From contig CANQXE010000002.1 in assembly GCA_947627725.1 (NCBI GenBank), positions 113,914 to 177,913 of the forward strand: a stretch of 64,000 bases of DNA, written 5' to 3'. This stretch comes from an uncultured Clostridia bacterium. GTDB taxonomy: Bacteria; Bacillota; Clostridia; Oscillospirales; Acutalibacteraceae. The notes under the pieces were generated by a model. That model saw nothing but the letters and a program-made list of their open reading frames with translations, ran no database searches and had not been told where the DNA came from. Both the position numbers and the translations under genes were made by a program. Numbering within the stretch: position 1 is the stretch's first letter; each line of letters opens with the position of its first letter. This document shows, piece by piece, positions 1 through 9,078 of this stretch.

Positions 1-389
1 TGGAGGAAAAAAATATAGATTTTACTGATGTCGGTTGTTATACACCCGAGCGCTTTGATTATGCGGTTTCGGCGCAGAAAGCCTGCGATAAGGTGGTGAC
101 GGGGGAGTGCGATAAAGCAATTCTCTGCTGCGGAACAGGTGTCGGCATCTCTATGGCGGCTAATAAGGTCAAGGGTATCCGTGCCTGCTGTTGCTCGGAT
201 TATTTCAGCGCTAAGCTAACAAGAGCTCATAATGACGCAAATGTGCTTTGCTTGGGCAATAGGGTAATAGGTGCAGGTCTTGCCTGCGAGCTTGTTGATG
301 TTTTTCTTAATACGGAATTTGAGGGCGGCAGACACCAGACCCGCATTGACCAGATTACCTCAATTGAGAACGGCGAAAAGCTCTATTAG
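1..389 (+). CDS. rpiB: Ribose-5-phosphate isomerase B (5'-truncated by window edge)
   Basis: RpiB interconverts ribose 5-phosphate and ribulose 5-phosphate in the non-oxidative pentose phosphate pathway, in the cytosol. The frame is open from base 3 with no start, so the N-terminus lies outside the window. About 128 residues remain of a family usually near 145-150. ILCCGTGVGIS is the catalytic-cysteine block of the RpiB/LacAB family, and RAHNDANVLCLG is the conserved block after it. The GTG at 93 is internal, not a start. A shared terminator hairpin follows the stop. Confidence 0.93.
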   Translation, partial: EEKNIDFTDVGCYTPERFDYAVSAQKACDKVVTGECDKAILCCGTGVGISMAANKVKGIRACCCSDYFSAKLTRAHNDANVLCLGNRVIGAGLACELVDVFLNTEFEGGRHQTRIDQITSIENGEKLY

Positions 390-417
390 ACTATATATAA
401 CATAGAAATCATTATAC

Positions 418-450
418 AAAAGGACCTGCCGCTTGGCAGATCCTTTTATT
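418..450. terminator. Bidirectional terminator between rpiB and the lipoprotein gene
   Basis: The stem AAAAGGACCTGCC pairs with GGCAGATCCTTTT with one mismatch and a 4-base loop. It has T-rich flanks on both strands and lies between two convergent genes. Confidence 0.8.
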
Positions 451-455
451 TTATC

Positions 456-1454
456 CTATGACCATTTTAGTGCTTTAATTGAGAAGCCGAGTGTTGCTTC
501 AAGTCTGTTCTTCTGAACAATTGCGATAACTTTATCCATTTTGCAGCCTGTTACGTCTGCGGTAACCTTGTAGTAATTATTTCCTAAATCCTCAATCCTT
601 TTTATTGATACGCTCTGTACCTTTGACGTATAGTTTGAAATTTCAAACGTATCGTCCTTTTTGATATATTTGATAGGAGCTTTTACATCTTCAGCAAAGT
701 CATTGCATTTTGTTTTAAAGTTTACAACAGTCTGTCCGTAGTATTTGAAAAGATTTAAAACAACGGGACTTGAGGGGTAAATTGTTCTTGTGCTGCCCTC
801 ATGCTCAGCCATCCATATCGCGGTATGAGTGGCAATTTCAATAGGAACGCCGTCGGAATTCTCATAGCTTTTAAGGTAGAGATATGGAACCTCAAGCATT
901 GACTTGATTATCTCCTGATCTTCCTGAGAAAAGTTTACCTTGGTTCCGCTGTCAGAAGTCTTTGGTACGGATACTTTACCGCTGGGCTTTTGGGGATTTT
1001 CCGATGAGGTAGGCTCCGCGTTTTTATTTGTAGTTCCTGTTGGTTTAGGAGCATTAGTTATTGTGTTACTGCTGCCATTATCTGAATTATTATTTTTCTT
1101 TTTTGTAGTATTGGTTGTTTCAGATTCAGGTGTCTTTAAAGTAACTTCCTTCCCATTTTTATCCGTAACAGGTTCTCCATTTGCGTCGAGAAGAACAGCA
1201 TATTTCCTGCCTTTTTTATCAGTTTTATATTGAACCATAACTTCCGTGGTAACTACCTTACCGTCTTTGTCCGTAACCTCTTTACCATTCTTATCCGTTA
1301 CAGCCTGCGTTTCAAAGCCGTAGTCAGCATCGGAATCATTAAGTCCTTCAGCTGATGTTGTTTCATTTTCATTAGCATCCTTGTTAGAGCATGCAACAAA
1401 CGTACAGGATATAAGTACAATTATCGCAAGCAAAAGTAAAATAACTTTTTTCAA
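456..1454 (-). CDS. Secreted lipoprotein with Asp/Gly repeat stalk, unknown function
   Basis: A 332-residue predicted lipoprotein. The N-terminus has a lysine pair, a hydrophobic stretch and a lipobox ending at Cys22 (TFVAC). Residues about 51-105 hold imperfect repeats around TDKNGKEV, which occurs twice, and a charged Asn/Thr/Ser-rich stretch follows to about 165. These look like a stalk holding a C-terminal domain (about 170-332) away from the membrane; I do not recognise that domain. The start is TTG, placed six bases after AGGGGG on the minus strand. It is transcribed toward rpiB and away from the next gene. Confidence 0.75.
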   Translation of the reverse strand: MKKVILLLLAIIVLISCTFVACSNKDANENETTSAEGLNDSDADYGFETQAVTDKNGKEVTDKDGKVVTTEVMVQYKTDKKGRKYAVLLDANGEPVTDKNGKEVTLKTPESETTNTTKKKNNNSDNGSSNTITNAPKPTGTTNKNAEPTSSENPQKPSGKVSVPKTSDSGTKVNFSQEDQEIIKSMLEVPYLYLKSYENSDGVPIEIATHTAIWMAEHEGSTRTIYPSSPVVLNLFKYYGQTVVNFKTKCNDFAEDVKAPIKYIKKDDTFEISNYTSKVQSVSIKRIEDLGNNYYKVTADVTGCKMDKVIAIVQKNRLEATLGFSIKALKWS

Positions 1455-1609
1455 GGAGAACCCCCTCTTTCTATCATTTTATATATAAATTATATTAATT
1501 ATACTGGTAAAAGTAAAGAGATAATATGAAAAATGAACAAAAAATTAACTTATTATTCATACTATTTACATATTTCATAAATAGTATTATTCTTAAAAAT
1601 GGTGATTAA

Positions 1610-2140
1610 ATGAAAAATGCGACAACTCTTGCGGTTTGCTCGATTGTGACAGCACTGTCTGTTGTGCTGATGTTTTTTGGCGGTATAACATTTATTTTCG
1701 CTTATATTATGCCAATGCTTGTGGGAATGATGATGATTATGCTCAGGCGTACATTCGGCACCGCAAGCGCTTGGATAACATATACGGCAACTTCTGTACT
1801 TTCATTTATACTTGTTACGGACAGGGAATGTATGCTTATGTATGTTTTGCTGTTCGGCTTTTACCCTATAATTCAGCCGAAACTGAATAGGATTAAAATT
1901 TCATTGCTTAAAATTATAGTTAAGTTTATTCTTTTTAATACGCTTTTTGCGGTAGTACAGATTATGCTTGTGTATGTATTCGGCATTCCTTTCCTGGAGG
2001 AAGGGGAAGGAAAATGGCTGATCATTCTCTTTACCGTTATGATGAATATGCTTTTTATAATTTATGATAAGCTCCTTATAAACCTAACGAGGCTTTATGA
2101 AATAAAAATCGAAAAGAAAATCAAAAAATACTTTAAATAA
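1610..2140 (+). CDS. Small integral membrane protein, unknown function
   Basis: A 176-residue protein that is mostly hydrophobic, with about five membrane segments separated by short loops. The C-terminus is basic (EIKIEKKIKKYFK) and probably cytoplasmic. The size and layout recall small substrate-binding subunits of ECF-type transporters or DUF2232-like proteins, but I see no decisive motif. It is a single-gene unit, with an AT-rich divergent promoter region upstream and a strong terminator after the stop. Confidence 0.65.
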   Translation: MKNATTLAVCSIVTALSVVLMFFGGITFIFAYIMPMLVGMMMIMLRRTFGTASAWITYTATSVLSFILVTDRECMLMYVLLFGFYPIIQPKLNRIKISLLKIIVKFILFNTLFAVVQIMLVYVFGIPFLEEGEGKWLIILFTVMMNMLFIIYDKLLINLTRLYEIKIEKKIKKYFK

Positions 2141-2177
2141 ATAATCCTGAAAATCGACTGATTTTCAGGATTATTTT
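2141..2177. terminator. Bidirectional terminator between membrane protein gene and murC
   Basis: A perfect 15-bp stem, ATAATCCTGAAAATC with GATTTTCAGGATTAT, has a 4-base loop and a T tract. It lies between convergent genes and can serve both. Confidence 0.9.
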
Positions 2178-2180
2178 ACT

Positions 2181-3554
2181 TTATGCTTTCAGTTTATTTA
2201 CCATCATTCTTGCCGCCTTGTAAATATCGCCGCAGCCAAGCGTAATGACAAGGTCGCCTTCTTTCGCGTTAGCAAGCACATAGTCGCATATATCTTCAAA
2301 TGTGTCAATCTGGACCGCTCCGGGTATCTTGTCAGATAAATCCTTAGCTTTTATACCGATTGTATTAACCTCACGGCTGCCCATAATAGCAGATATAACA
2401 CATTTGTCGGGAATCTGCAAAACCTTTGCGAAATCATCAAGCAGGAGAGATGTTCTTGAAAAGGTAAACGGCTGATGAACAGCCCATACGTTTTTATATC
2501 CCATTTTCATTGCGGCTTCAAGCGTAACCTTGAGCTCTGCGGGGTGATGCGCGTAGTCGTCGGCAAAGGTAATTCCTTTATATTCGCCCAAAAGCTCAAA
2601 TCGTCTTGACGCACCGCCGAAGTTTTTAAGTCCGCCGCAAATGCTTTTTACGTCCGCTCCGCTCTCATATGCGGCTGCAAACGCACAGAGCGAGTTTAAA
2701 ATATTATGCTCTCCGGGAACGGAAAGCTCAACCTTTGTTACAAATTTGCCGTTGTGATAAGCATCGTATGATGATTTAAAACCGCCGGGTACATCAATAT
2801 TTTTTGCGGTCCATTCATTGCTGTCATTCCTGCCGACGGAAATTAACTTCTTACCGCTTATGTCTTTGAGCGTATCTACGGTATTTTCATCATCACCGTT
2901 ATAAATTATCGTTTTAGTTGTTTTTTCGGCAAATTTTCTGAACGATTTTTTAATATTATCAAGATTTCCGAAGAAATCGAGATGATCCTCGTCAATGTTG
3001 AGAATAACGGCAATATCGGGGTTCATTTTTAAAAATGTATTGTTGAATTCACAGCTTTCGCAAACGAAATTCTGGCTTTTTCCGTATCTTCCGTATGCGT
3101 CAATAAGAGGCAGCTTTCCACCAATAACAGCGCTCGGGTCGAGTCCTGCCTCAAGCAGAATCTGCGTGAGCATAGAGGATGTGGTTGTTTTGCCGTGTGT
3201 ACCGCATACTCCTATACAGTTTGTAAAAATTCTGCTCATGGCACCGAGAAGCTCAGCACGCTCAAAGCACGGAAAATGTTTTTTAGCGTATTCAAGCTCT
3301 TCATTGCCGTCAAGAATCGCATTTGTATATATTACAAGCTCTATATCGTCTGTCAGATTTTCCTTAACTTGTCCGAGATAAACTTTTGCGCCTTCCTTTT
3401 CAATTTTTCTGAAGGTTTCCGTATCGTTGTTATCAGATCCCGAAATGTTGTATCCGAGTGAAATTAAAATTTCAGCGAGGGGACACATACCGGACCCGCC
3501 TATACCTATAAAATGTACTCTTTTAACCTGTTTTAATATTTCATCAATACTCAT
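2181..3554 (-). CDS. murC: UDP-N-acetylmuramate--L-alanine ligase
   Basis: MurC adds L-alanine to UDP-N-acetylmuramate using ATP, the first peptide step of peptidoglycan synthesis, in the cytosol. The 457-residue length is normal for the family. The N-terminal Rossmann motif GIGGSGM is at residues 17-23, and the Mur ligase ATP loop GTHGKTTT is near 118. NIDEDHLDFF and the C-terminal DDYAHHP block are family signatures. The ATG start has GGAGG upstream on the minus strand. A TATAAT box lies about 35 bases upstream of the start on the minus strand. It stands alone rather than in a dcw cluster. Confidence 0.96.
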   Translation of the reverse strand: MSIDEILKQVKRVHFIGIGGSGMCPLAEILISLGYNISGSDNNDTETFRKIEKEGAKVYLGQVKENLTDDIELVIYTNAILDGNEELEYAKKHFPCFERAELLGAMSRIFTNCIGVCGTHGKTTTSSMLTQILLEAGLDPSAVIGGKLPLIDAYGRYGKSQNFVCESCEFNNTFLKMNPDIAVILNIDEDHLDFFGNLDNIKKSFRKFAEKTTKTIIYNGDDENTVDTLKDISGKKLISVGRNDSNEWTAKNIDVPGGFKSSYDAYHNGKFVTKVELSVPGEHNILNSLCAFAAAYESGADVKSICGGLKNFGGASRRFELLGEYKGITFADDYAHHPAELKVTLEAAMKMGYKNVWAVHQPFTFSRTSLLLDDFAKVLQIPDKCVISAIMGSREVNTIGIKAKDLSDKIPGAVQIDTFEDICDYVLANAKEGDLVITLGCGDIYKAARMMVNKLKA

Positions 3555-3631
3555 AAGAGCAAGCCTCCGTCAAAATAGTTCAATATATTATACTACTTTT
3601 ATGCAGGAAAATAAACAGTAAGTTGCACATT

Positions 3632-3659
3632 AACTAATATTTTTTAATTTCATAGTATA
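3632..3659 (+). promoter_or_regulatory. Sigma-K-like (late mother-cell) promoter of dpaAB
   Basis: AAC (3632-3634), a 16-base gap, then CATAGTATA (3651-3659) fits the sigma-K consensus AC-N16-CATA-N3-TA. The ribosome site begins about 14 bases further on. spoVF is sigma-K controlled in Bacillus subtilis, so the match is biologically expected. Confidence 0.6.
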
Positions 3660-3683
3660 AAGGGATAGAATGAGGTGTTATCT

Positions 3684-4409
3684 ATGAAATTAAAAACTTT
3701 TACAATTCCTTACTTAACAGATGACAGACTTGAATATGCAAAAGAATATCTTGTTAATAAAGGTTATTCATATACTGATGATATTTCATCTGCGGATTTT
3801 GTTCTCCTGCCTGTTCCTGTTAAAAAATATATGTTTGATAATTTAGAGGATAAGGTTGTGTTTTACGGAATGGGAGATTACAAAGGCTTTGATTATAATA
3901 AGGTTAAGTCATTTCTTCTTGAAAACGCTTTTTTAACCTCTGAGGGCGCTATTGCGCTTTATAAAGAAAATTCAAATATGTCCATTTACAATTCAAAGGT
4001 TCTCATTACCGGATACGGCAGAATTGCCCAGGCGCTTCATAAAGCACTTTTTTCAATGGGTGCCGACGTAACAATCTGCTCAAGAAGCAAGGAGAGCATC
4101 GCTATGGCGAAATTTAACGGTGCAAAGCACATAACCTTTGATGAGCTGAAAAATAAAAACAATTATGATATAGTTTTTAACACGGTGCCTCATATCATTT
4201 TCACAAAGGCGGAGCTTGACGCTCTTGACAGTGAGGTTACCTTGATTGATCTCGCATCATTTCCCGGCGGAGTTGATACGCTTTATGCAAGGTCTAAGGG
4301 TATTAAGCTGATTGACGGAAAACGCCTGCCTTCACGCTATTCAAAAAAATCAGCGGGATTTTTAATCGGCAAAACAGTACATCAGATAATAAAGGAGGAT
4401 TTTTCTTGA
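3684..4409 (+). CDS. dpaA: Dipicolinate synthase subunit A
   Basis: DpaA (SpoVFA) works with DpaB to oxidise dihydrodipicolinate to dipicolinic acid in the mother cell, for loading into the spore core. At 241 residues it is shorter than the roughly 300 of Bacillus SpoVFA; the N-terminal domain is reduced. A dinucleotide-binding motif, VLITGYGRIAQAL, lies near residue 110, followed by the conserved FNTVPHIIF and DLASFPGGVD blocks. I chose ATG 3684, six bases after AGGTG, over GTG 3675, which would overlap that site. It overlaps dpaB by four bases, and a sigma-K-like promoter lies upstream. Confidence 0.9.
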   Translation: MKLKTFTIPYLTDDRLEYAKEYLVNKGYSYTDDISSADFVLLPVPVKKYMFDNLEDKVVFYGMGDYKGFDYNKVKSFLLENAFLTSEGAIALYKENSNMSIYNSKVLITGYGRIAQALHKALFSMGADVTICSRSKESIAMAKFNGAKHITFDELKNKNNYDIVFNTVPHIIFTKAELDALDSEVTLIDLASFPGGVDTLYARSKGIKLIDGKRLPSRYSKKSAGFLIGKTVHQIIKEDFS

Positions 4410-4969
4410 ATATTGGTTATTGCTTTACAGGTTCGTTTTGTACCTTTGCAAAATCAATTGCCGCTCTTGAGGACCTGGTAAAAGCAGGACATAATGTCAC
4501 ACCGATAATGAGTGAAAATGCTTATTCCATTGATACAAGATTCGGTGACGCAGTTGATATACAGAATAAATTGATACAGATAACAGGAAACAGTATTATC
4601 CATACTATTGAACAGGCGGAGCCTGTCGGACCTAAAAAAATGTTTGATGTTTTGGCAATTGTACCGTGTACGGGAAATACTCTCGCAAAGCTTTCAAACG
4701 GAATAACCGACACCTCGGTTACGATGGCAACGAAAAGTCATCTGAGAAACAACAGACCGGTCGTTATCGGCGTTTCAACAAACGACGCTCTTGGCGCGGC
4801 CGCAAAAAACATAGGTACGCTTTTGAATTACAAAAATTATTATTTTGTTCCGTTTGGTATGGATAATTGCCTGATGAAGCCGAAATCAATGGTTTGCGAT
4901 TTTAAACAGGTTAAAGAAGCAATTGAAATGGCATATAACGGCAAAGAAATATTGAAAAAAATCTATTGA
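4406..4969 (+). CDS. dpaB: Dipicolinate synthase subunit B
   Basis: DpaB (SpoVFB) is the flavoprotein-fold partner of DpaA in dipicolinic acid synthesis. The 187-residue length fits the family. The N-terminal GYCFTGSFCTF and the central IVPCTGNTLAKLSNGITDT are characteristic blocks. The start is TTG at 4406, overlapping the dpaA stop, with AGGAGG at 4393-4398. The overlap implies translational coupling and fixed stoichiometry. Together the two genes mark the organism as a spore former. Confidence 0.93.
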   Translation: MNIGYCFTGSFCTFAKSIAALEDLVKAGHNVTPIMSENAYSIDTRFGDAVDIQNKLIQITGNSIIHTIEQAEPVGPKKMFDVLAIVPCTGNTLAKLSNGITDTSVTMATKSHLRNNRPVVIGVSTNDALGAAAKNIGTLLNYKNYYFVPFGMDNCLMKPKSMVCDFKQVKEAIEMAYNGKEILKKIY

Positions 4970-4994
4970 CTTTTCAATATATATTATATATATT
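4966..4994 (+). promoter_or_regulatory. Sigma-A-type promoter of the pot operon
   Basis: TTGACT (4966-4971) and TATATT (4989-4994) are separated by 17 bases. The -35 box overlaps the end of dpaB, so the pot operon can be expressed apart from the sporulation genes. Confidence 0.6.
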
Positions 4995-5053
4995 TAGTCT
5001 ATAACAAGCTGATAATACGTTTGTTAAATCGGGTTAAAATGAGGATGTGTATA

Positions 5054-6190
5054 TTGGAAAAGATAATAGACCTTAAAAATATTACCGTTAAATACGGTGA
5101 TAATGTTGTGCTTGATAAATTGAATTTATATATAAACAAAAAAGAGTTTATAACGCTGTTGGGACCTTCAGGCTGCGGCAAGACTACTACGCTTCGATGT
5201 ATTGCGGGTTTTATTGAACCTGATGAGGGCGAGGTAATATTTGAAGGTAAAAAAATAAATGATGTTCCGCCTCACAAAAGGAAGGTGAACACCATTTTTC
5301 AGCGCTATGCTCTTTTTTCTCATTTAAACGTGTATGAGAATATCGCTTTCGGACCTCAGATACAAAAGAAACCAAAGGAGGAAATCCGCAAAACCGTTGC
5401 CCAGATGCTTGAGCTTGTAAATCTTAAGGGCTTTGAAAAGCGGAGTATTGATTCTCTTTCAGGCGGTCAGCAACAGCGTGTGGCAATTGCGCGCGCGCTT
5501 GCTAATAATCCGCACGTTCTTTTGCTTGACGAGCCTCTCGGCGCCCTTGATTTAAAACTGAGAAAGGATATGCAGAAAGAGCTTAAAGCAATTCAGAAAA
5601 GGCTTGGCATTACCTTTATATATGTTACTCACGATCAGGAGGAGGCTCTCTCTATGTCCGATACGGTTGTAGTAATGGATAAGGGAAAAATTCAGCAAAT
5701 AGGCTCGCCTGAGGATATTTATAACGAGCCTGTCAATGCGTTTGTTGCCGACTTTATCGGCGAGTCAAATATAGTTGACGCGATTATGATTAAGGATTAT
5801 GTTGTCTCATTCGGCGGTGTAACCTTTGAATGTCTTGACGCCGGCTTTGGGGAAAACGCTTTTGTTGAGGCTGTTGTTAGACCCGAGGATATTCAGATTG
5901 TTGAGCCGGGTGCCAAAGCCTCACTTACGGGCGAAATTACAAGCGTCACTTTTAAGGGCGTTCACTTTGAAATACTTGTAGATGTCGGCGGCTTTATATG
6001 GATGATTCAGACTACTGAGGAAAATCATAAGATAGGCGAAAAAATCGGTATGTACATTGAGCCTGACGCAATTCATATTATGAACAGAAGCGAATACAGC
6101 GGCGAGTTTGGCGATTATTCCTCTTTCTCCGACGAAATGGATCATATCTCAGATGCCTCTTATAATTGGGAGGACAGCGATGAGGAATAA
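5054..6190 (+). CDS. potA: Spermidine/putrescine ABC transporter, ATP-binding protein
   Basis: PotA powers polyamine import by hydrolysing ATP on the cytoplasmic face. From the TTG at 5054 the protein has 378 residues. Walker [10 protein letters not shown] is at 37-45, the signature LSGGQQQR near 135, Walker [12 protein letters not shown] near 160 and the switch VTHDQEEAL after it. The C-terminal third is a TOBE-type regulatory domain. I prefer TTG 5054 because GAGGA sits nine bases upstream; in-frame ATG 5039 has no site. The last 11 bases overlap potB. Confidence 0.93.
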   Translation: MEKIIDLKNITVKYGDNVVLDKLNLYINKKEFITLLGPSGCGKTTTLRCIAGFIEPDEGEVIFEGKKINDVPPHKRKVNTIFQRYALFSHLNVYENIAFGPQIQKKPKEEIRKTVAQMLELVNLKGFEKRSIDSLSGGQQQRVAIARALANNPHVLLLDEPLGALDLKLRKDMQKELKAIQKRLGITFIYVTHDQEEALSMSDTVVVMDKGKIQQIGSPEDIYNEPVNAFVADFIGESNIVDAIMIKDYVVSFGGVTFECLDAGFGENAFVEAVVRPEDIQIVEPGAKASLTGEITSVTFKGVHFEILVDVGGFIWMIQTTEENHKIGEKIGMYIEPDAIHIMNRSEYSGEFGDYSSFSDEMDHISDASYNWEDSDEE

Positions 6191-7007
6191 ATATTCATCA
6201 AGGCTTTTAGACAAGCCGTATCTTGTCTGGTCTCTGCTTTTCATCATTGCGCCGTTAATTATGGTGGCATATTACGCTTTTACTGACAGGACGGGCGCCT
6301 TTTCATTAAACAGCGTAGAGCAGATTCCGTCATATATTCCCACAATTCTTTTGTCGGTTTTGTACGGTCTTGCCGCTACGGTTATATGCTTAATTATCGG
6401 CTATCCTTTTGCTTATATCTTCTCCAAATTCAGTGTGAGAAGACAGCAGATGATGGTTCTTCTTGTTATGCTTCCTATGTGGATGAATTTTCTTATAAGG
6501 ACATATAGCTGGATGACGATTCTCGGCGATTCGGGTGTTATCAATACAATTTTAACCTCTGTCGGGCTTCAGCCTTTAAAGCTGATTAATACAGGCGGCG
6601 CGGTGATTCTGGGTATGGTATATAACTTTTTGCCGTATATGATATTGCCGATTTATTCCGTTATTTCAAAAATGGATAACTCGCTTATTGAAGCTGCTCA
6701 GGATTTAGGCTCAAATAAAATGCAGGTTATGAAAAGGGTTGTTATACCTCTTTCAATGCCCGGCGTGCTTAGCGGAGTGACGATGGTATTTGTTCCGTGC
6801 GTTTCTACCTTCTATATTACACAAAAGCTTGGCGGCGGGCAGATTGTATTAATAGGTGATGTTATTGAAACACAGTTTCAAAGCGCAAATAACTACAATC
6901 TCGGTGCGGCTCTTTCATTTGTGCTGATGATTTTAATACTTATTTGTCTTGGAGTTATGAACTATTTCGGCGCTGATGATGAAAATGACGGAGGTGTTGT
7001 AATATGA
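6180..7007 (+). CDS. potB: Spermidine/putrescine ABC transporter permease PotB
   Basis: One of the two membrane subunits of the polyamine importer. It has 275 residues and about six membrane segments. The cytoplasmic EAA loop that docks on PotA is visible as [23 protein letters not shown] 6180 is internal to the end of potA and places the normal short N-terminus (MRNKYSS) before the first membrane span. It overlaps potC by four bases (ATGA), typical of coupled subunits. Confidence 0.94.
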   Translation: MRNKYSSRLLDKPYLVWSLLFIIAPLIMVAYYAFTDRTGAFSLNSVEQIPSYIPTILLSVLYGLAATVICLIIGYPFAYIFSKFSVRRQQMMVLLVMLPMWMNFLIRTYSWMTILGDSGVINTILTSVGLQPLKLINTGGAVILGMVYNFLPYMILPIYSVISKMDNSLIEAAQDLGSNKMQVMKRVVIPLSMPGVLSGVTMVFVPCVSTFYITQKLGGGQIVLIGDVIETQFQSANNYNLGAALSFVLMILILICLGVMNYFGADDENDGGVVI

Positions 7008-7825
7008 AAAAGAAAACCTCCGTTTCATCAAAAATATATCTGATACTGATTTTTATTTTTCTTTATGCACCGATAGCCGTAATGATGATTTTTTCATTTA
7101 ATTCAACCTCAAGCACATATACATTCGGCGGACTTTCATTTCACTGGTATGAGGAAATGTTTTCGGATTCAGCGGCTGTAAAGTCGCTGGAGAATACAGT
7201 TTTCCTTGCCGTATGTACAGCGGCTATCGCGACCGTGCTCGGAATACTTGCGTCAGTAGGTCTTTTTAATTCAAAAAGCAAGCTATATAAAAGGTCGATG
7301 ATGACGGTAACCAATATTCCTATGATGAATCCTGAAATCGTTACGGGTATCGCGATGATGCTGTTGTTCGTTTTTGCGGGAACACTTGTGAAAAGGAGTG
7401 ATGTTCTCGGCTTCTGGACGCTTTTAATTGCTCATGTTACCTTTGCGCTTCCTTATGTTATTTTAAATATTATGCCAAAGCTCAGGCAGTTTGATATGCA
7501 TATTTATGAGGCCGCTGTTGATCTCGGCTGTAAGCCTTATAAGGCTTTCTTTAAGGTCGTAATGCCTGAAATTGTGTCTGGTATTATAACAGGCTGTGTT
7601 ATGAGCTTTACTCTGTCTCTTGATGATTTTATCATAAGCTATTTTACAAACGGACCGAGCTTTCAGACGCTTCCTATTTATATATTTTCAATGACAAAGA
7701 AGAGAGTGAAGCCCGATATGTATGCTCTTTCAACCCTAATGTTCGTTGTAATTCTCGTTCTTTTGGTGTTGATGAATTTTGCGCAGAATAGGGCTGAGAG
7801 AAAGGATAATGGTGATATAAAATGA
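7004..7825 (+). CDS. potC: Spermidine/putrescine ABC transporter permease PotC
   Basis: The second membrane subunit of the polyamine importer. It has 273 residues and six predicted membrane spans. The EAA loop is EAAVDLGCKPYKAFFKVVMP. SLDDFIISYF is typical of PotC and YdcV proteins. It overlaps potB and potD by four bases each, so the operon is tightly coupled. There is no fusion to the binding protein, unlike some Firmicutes that carry a PotCD fusion. Confidence 0.94.
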   Translation: MKKKTSVSSKIYLILIFIFLYAPIAVMMIFSFNSTSSTYTFGGLSFHWYEEMFSDSAAVKSLENTVFLAVCTAAIATVLGILASVGLFNSKSKLYKRSMMTVTNIPMMNPEIVTGIAMMLLFVFAGTLVKRSDVLGFWTLLIAHVTFALPYVILNIMPKLRQFDMHIYEAAVDLGCKPYKAFFKVVMPEIVSGIITGCVMSFTLSLDDFIISYFTNGPSFQTLPIYIFSMTKKRVKPDMYALSTLMFVVILVLLVLMNFAQNRAERKDNGDIK

Positions 7826-9078
7826 AAAAATATATTGCTGTAATTTTATCATTTGTTATCGCCTTTTGTACGTATCCGTCGGTTGTATTTGCCGATGACG
7901 AATATTTCACTGACGAGCAGATCGCCTACTATAAGAATTTGGGACTTCAGGGAACTACCGTCAACGTCTATAATTGGGGAGAGTATATTTCTGACGGCAG
8001 CGAGGGGTCAATGGATGTTGTCAGTGAATTTGAGCGTTTGACGGGAGCGGTTGTTAATTATACGAATTTTGAATCGAATGAGAATATGTATTCAAAGCTT
8101 GCAGGCGGCGGCGCGTCATATGACGTAATAGTTCCGAGCGATTATATGATTGAAAGACTTATTGATGAGGATATGCTGCTTCCTCTTGATTATGATAATA
8201 TTCCTAATATGAAATATATCAGCAAGAAGTTTCAAAATCTATTTTATGACCCCGAGCAGATTTATTCTGTTTGCTTCAATGTCGGCACAACAGTTTTGAT
8301 TTATAACAAAAAGCTTGTTTCCGAACCGCCTGACAGTTGGAAGGCGCTTTGGGATGAGCAGTATAAGGGTAAGGTCCTTATGTTCAATAATTCGCGCGAT
8401 GCTTTTGCTATTGCCCAGGCTGTACTTGGAAAGAATTTTAACTCTACTGTTGAACAGGACTGGGTTGAGTGCGCCCAGCTTTTAGCTGAGCAGAAGGATA
8501 AAACCAATCCCGTATATGTTATGGACGAGGTCTTTAATCTGATGGAAAGCGGTGAGTATGCGCTTGCAACTTATTATGCCGGCGACTATCTTTTGATGTA
8601 TGAAAATAATGAGGATTTAGGCTACTGTTTTCCAAAGGAAGGCATAAACTATTTTTATGATGCCTTTTGTATTCCTGTTTGTTCCAAGAATAAAAGAGGC
8701 GGAGAAGCGTTTATTAACTTTATGCATGAGCCGCAGGTTGCGTTTGAAAACTCGGAATATATCTACTACCGCTCGGCAAATACGACTGTTGAAAAAAATG
8801 AGGAAAGCTCTCTTTACGGCAGTGAGGTTATTTATCCGACAGACGATTTAAGCTCACAGTATTTTAAAAATCTTCCCCAGAATATTATTGAGCTTGAAAA
8901 TAATCTTTGGACTCAGGTTAAGAGTGGCAATCTTTCTGCCGACAGTAGGGAGCAGGACAGGAAAATATATATAGAATGTGCGGTTATTTCCGTGGCAATA
9001 ATTGTTGTGGCAATTGCAAAATTAATCTCAAATGTAAAAAAGAAAAGGGAAGAGGATTTAAGCGACCTATATGATTAA
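7822..9078 (+). CDS. potD: Spermidine/putrescine-binding protein, C-terminally membrane-anchored
   Basis: PotD captures polyamines outside the membrane and hands them to PotBC. It has 418 residues. A cleavable signal peptide ends near residue 24 (SVVFADDEY) with no valid lipobox. NVYNWGEYI and GGGASYDVIVPSDYMIERL are family blocks. Most Gram-positive homologues are lipoproteins; this one instead has a hydrophobic helix near residues 385-402 (CAVISVAIIVVAIAKLI) followed by KKKREED, which would anchor the C-terminus. It overlaps potC and the next gene. Confidence 0.92.
   Translation: MKKYIAVILSFVIAFCTYPSVVFADDEYFTDEQIAYYKNLGLQGTTVNVYNWGEYISDGSEGSMDVVSEFERLTGAVVNYTNFESNENMYSKLAGGGASYDVIVPSDYMIERLIDEDMLLPLDYDNIPNMKYISKKFQNLFYDPEQIYSVCFNVGTTVLIYNKKLVSEPPDSWKALWDEQYKGKVLMFNNSRDAFAIAQAVLGKNFNSTVEQDWVECAQLLAEQKDKTNPVYVMDEVFNLMESGEYALATYYAGDYLLMYENNEDLGYCFPKEGINYFYDAFCIPVCSKNKRGGEAFINFMHEPQVAFENSEYIYYRSANTTVEKNEESSLYGSEVIYPTDDLSSQYFKNLPQNIIELENNLWTQVKSGNLSADSREQDRKIYIECAVISVAIIVVAIAKLISNVKKKREEDLSDLYD

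Noticed and set aside
940..1233. Plus-strand hydrophobic frame opposite the lipoprotein
   Set aside because: It arises from the repeat and low-complexity region of the minus-strand lipoprotein gene.
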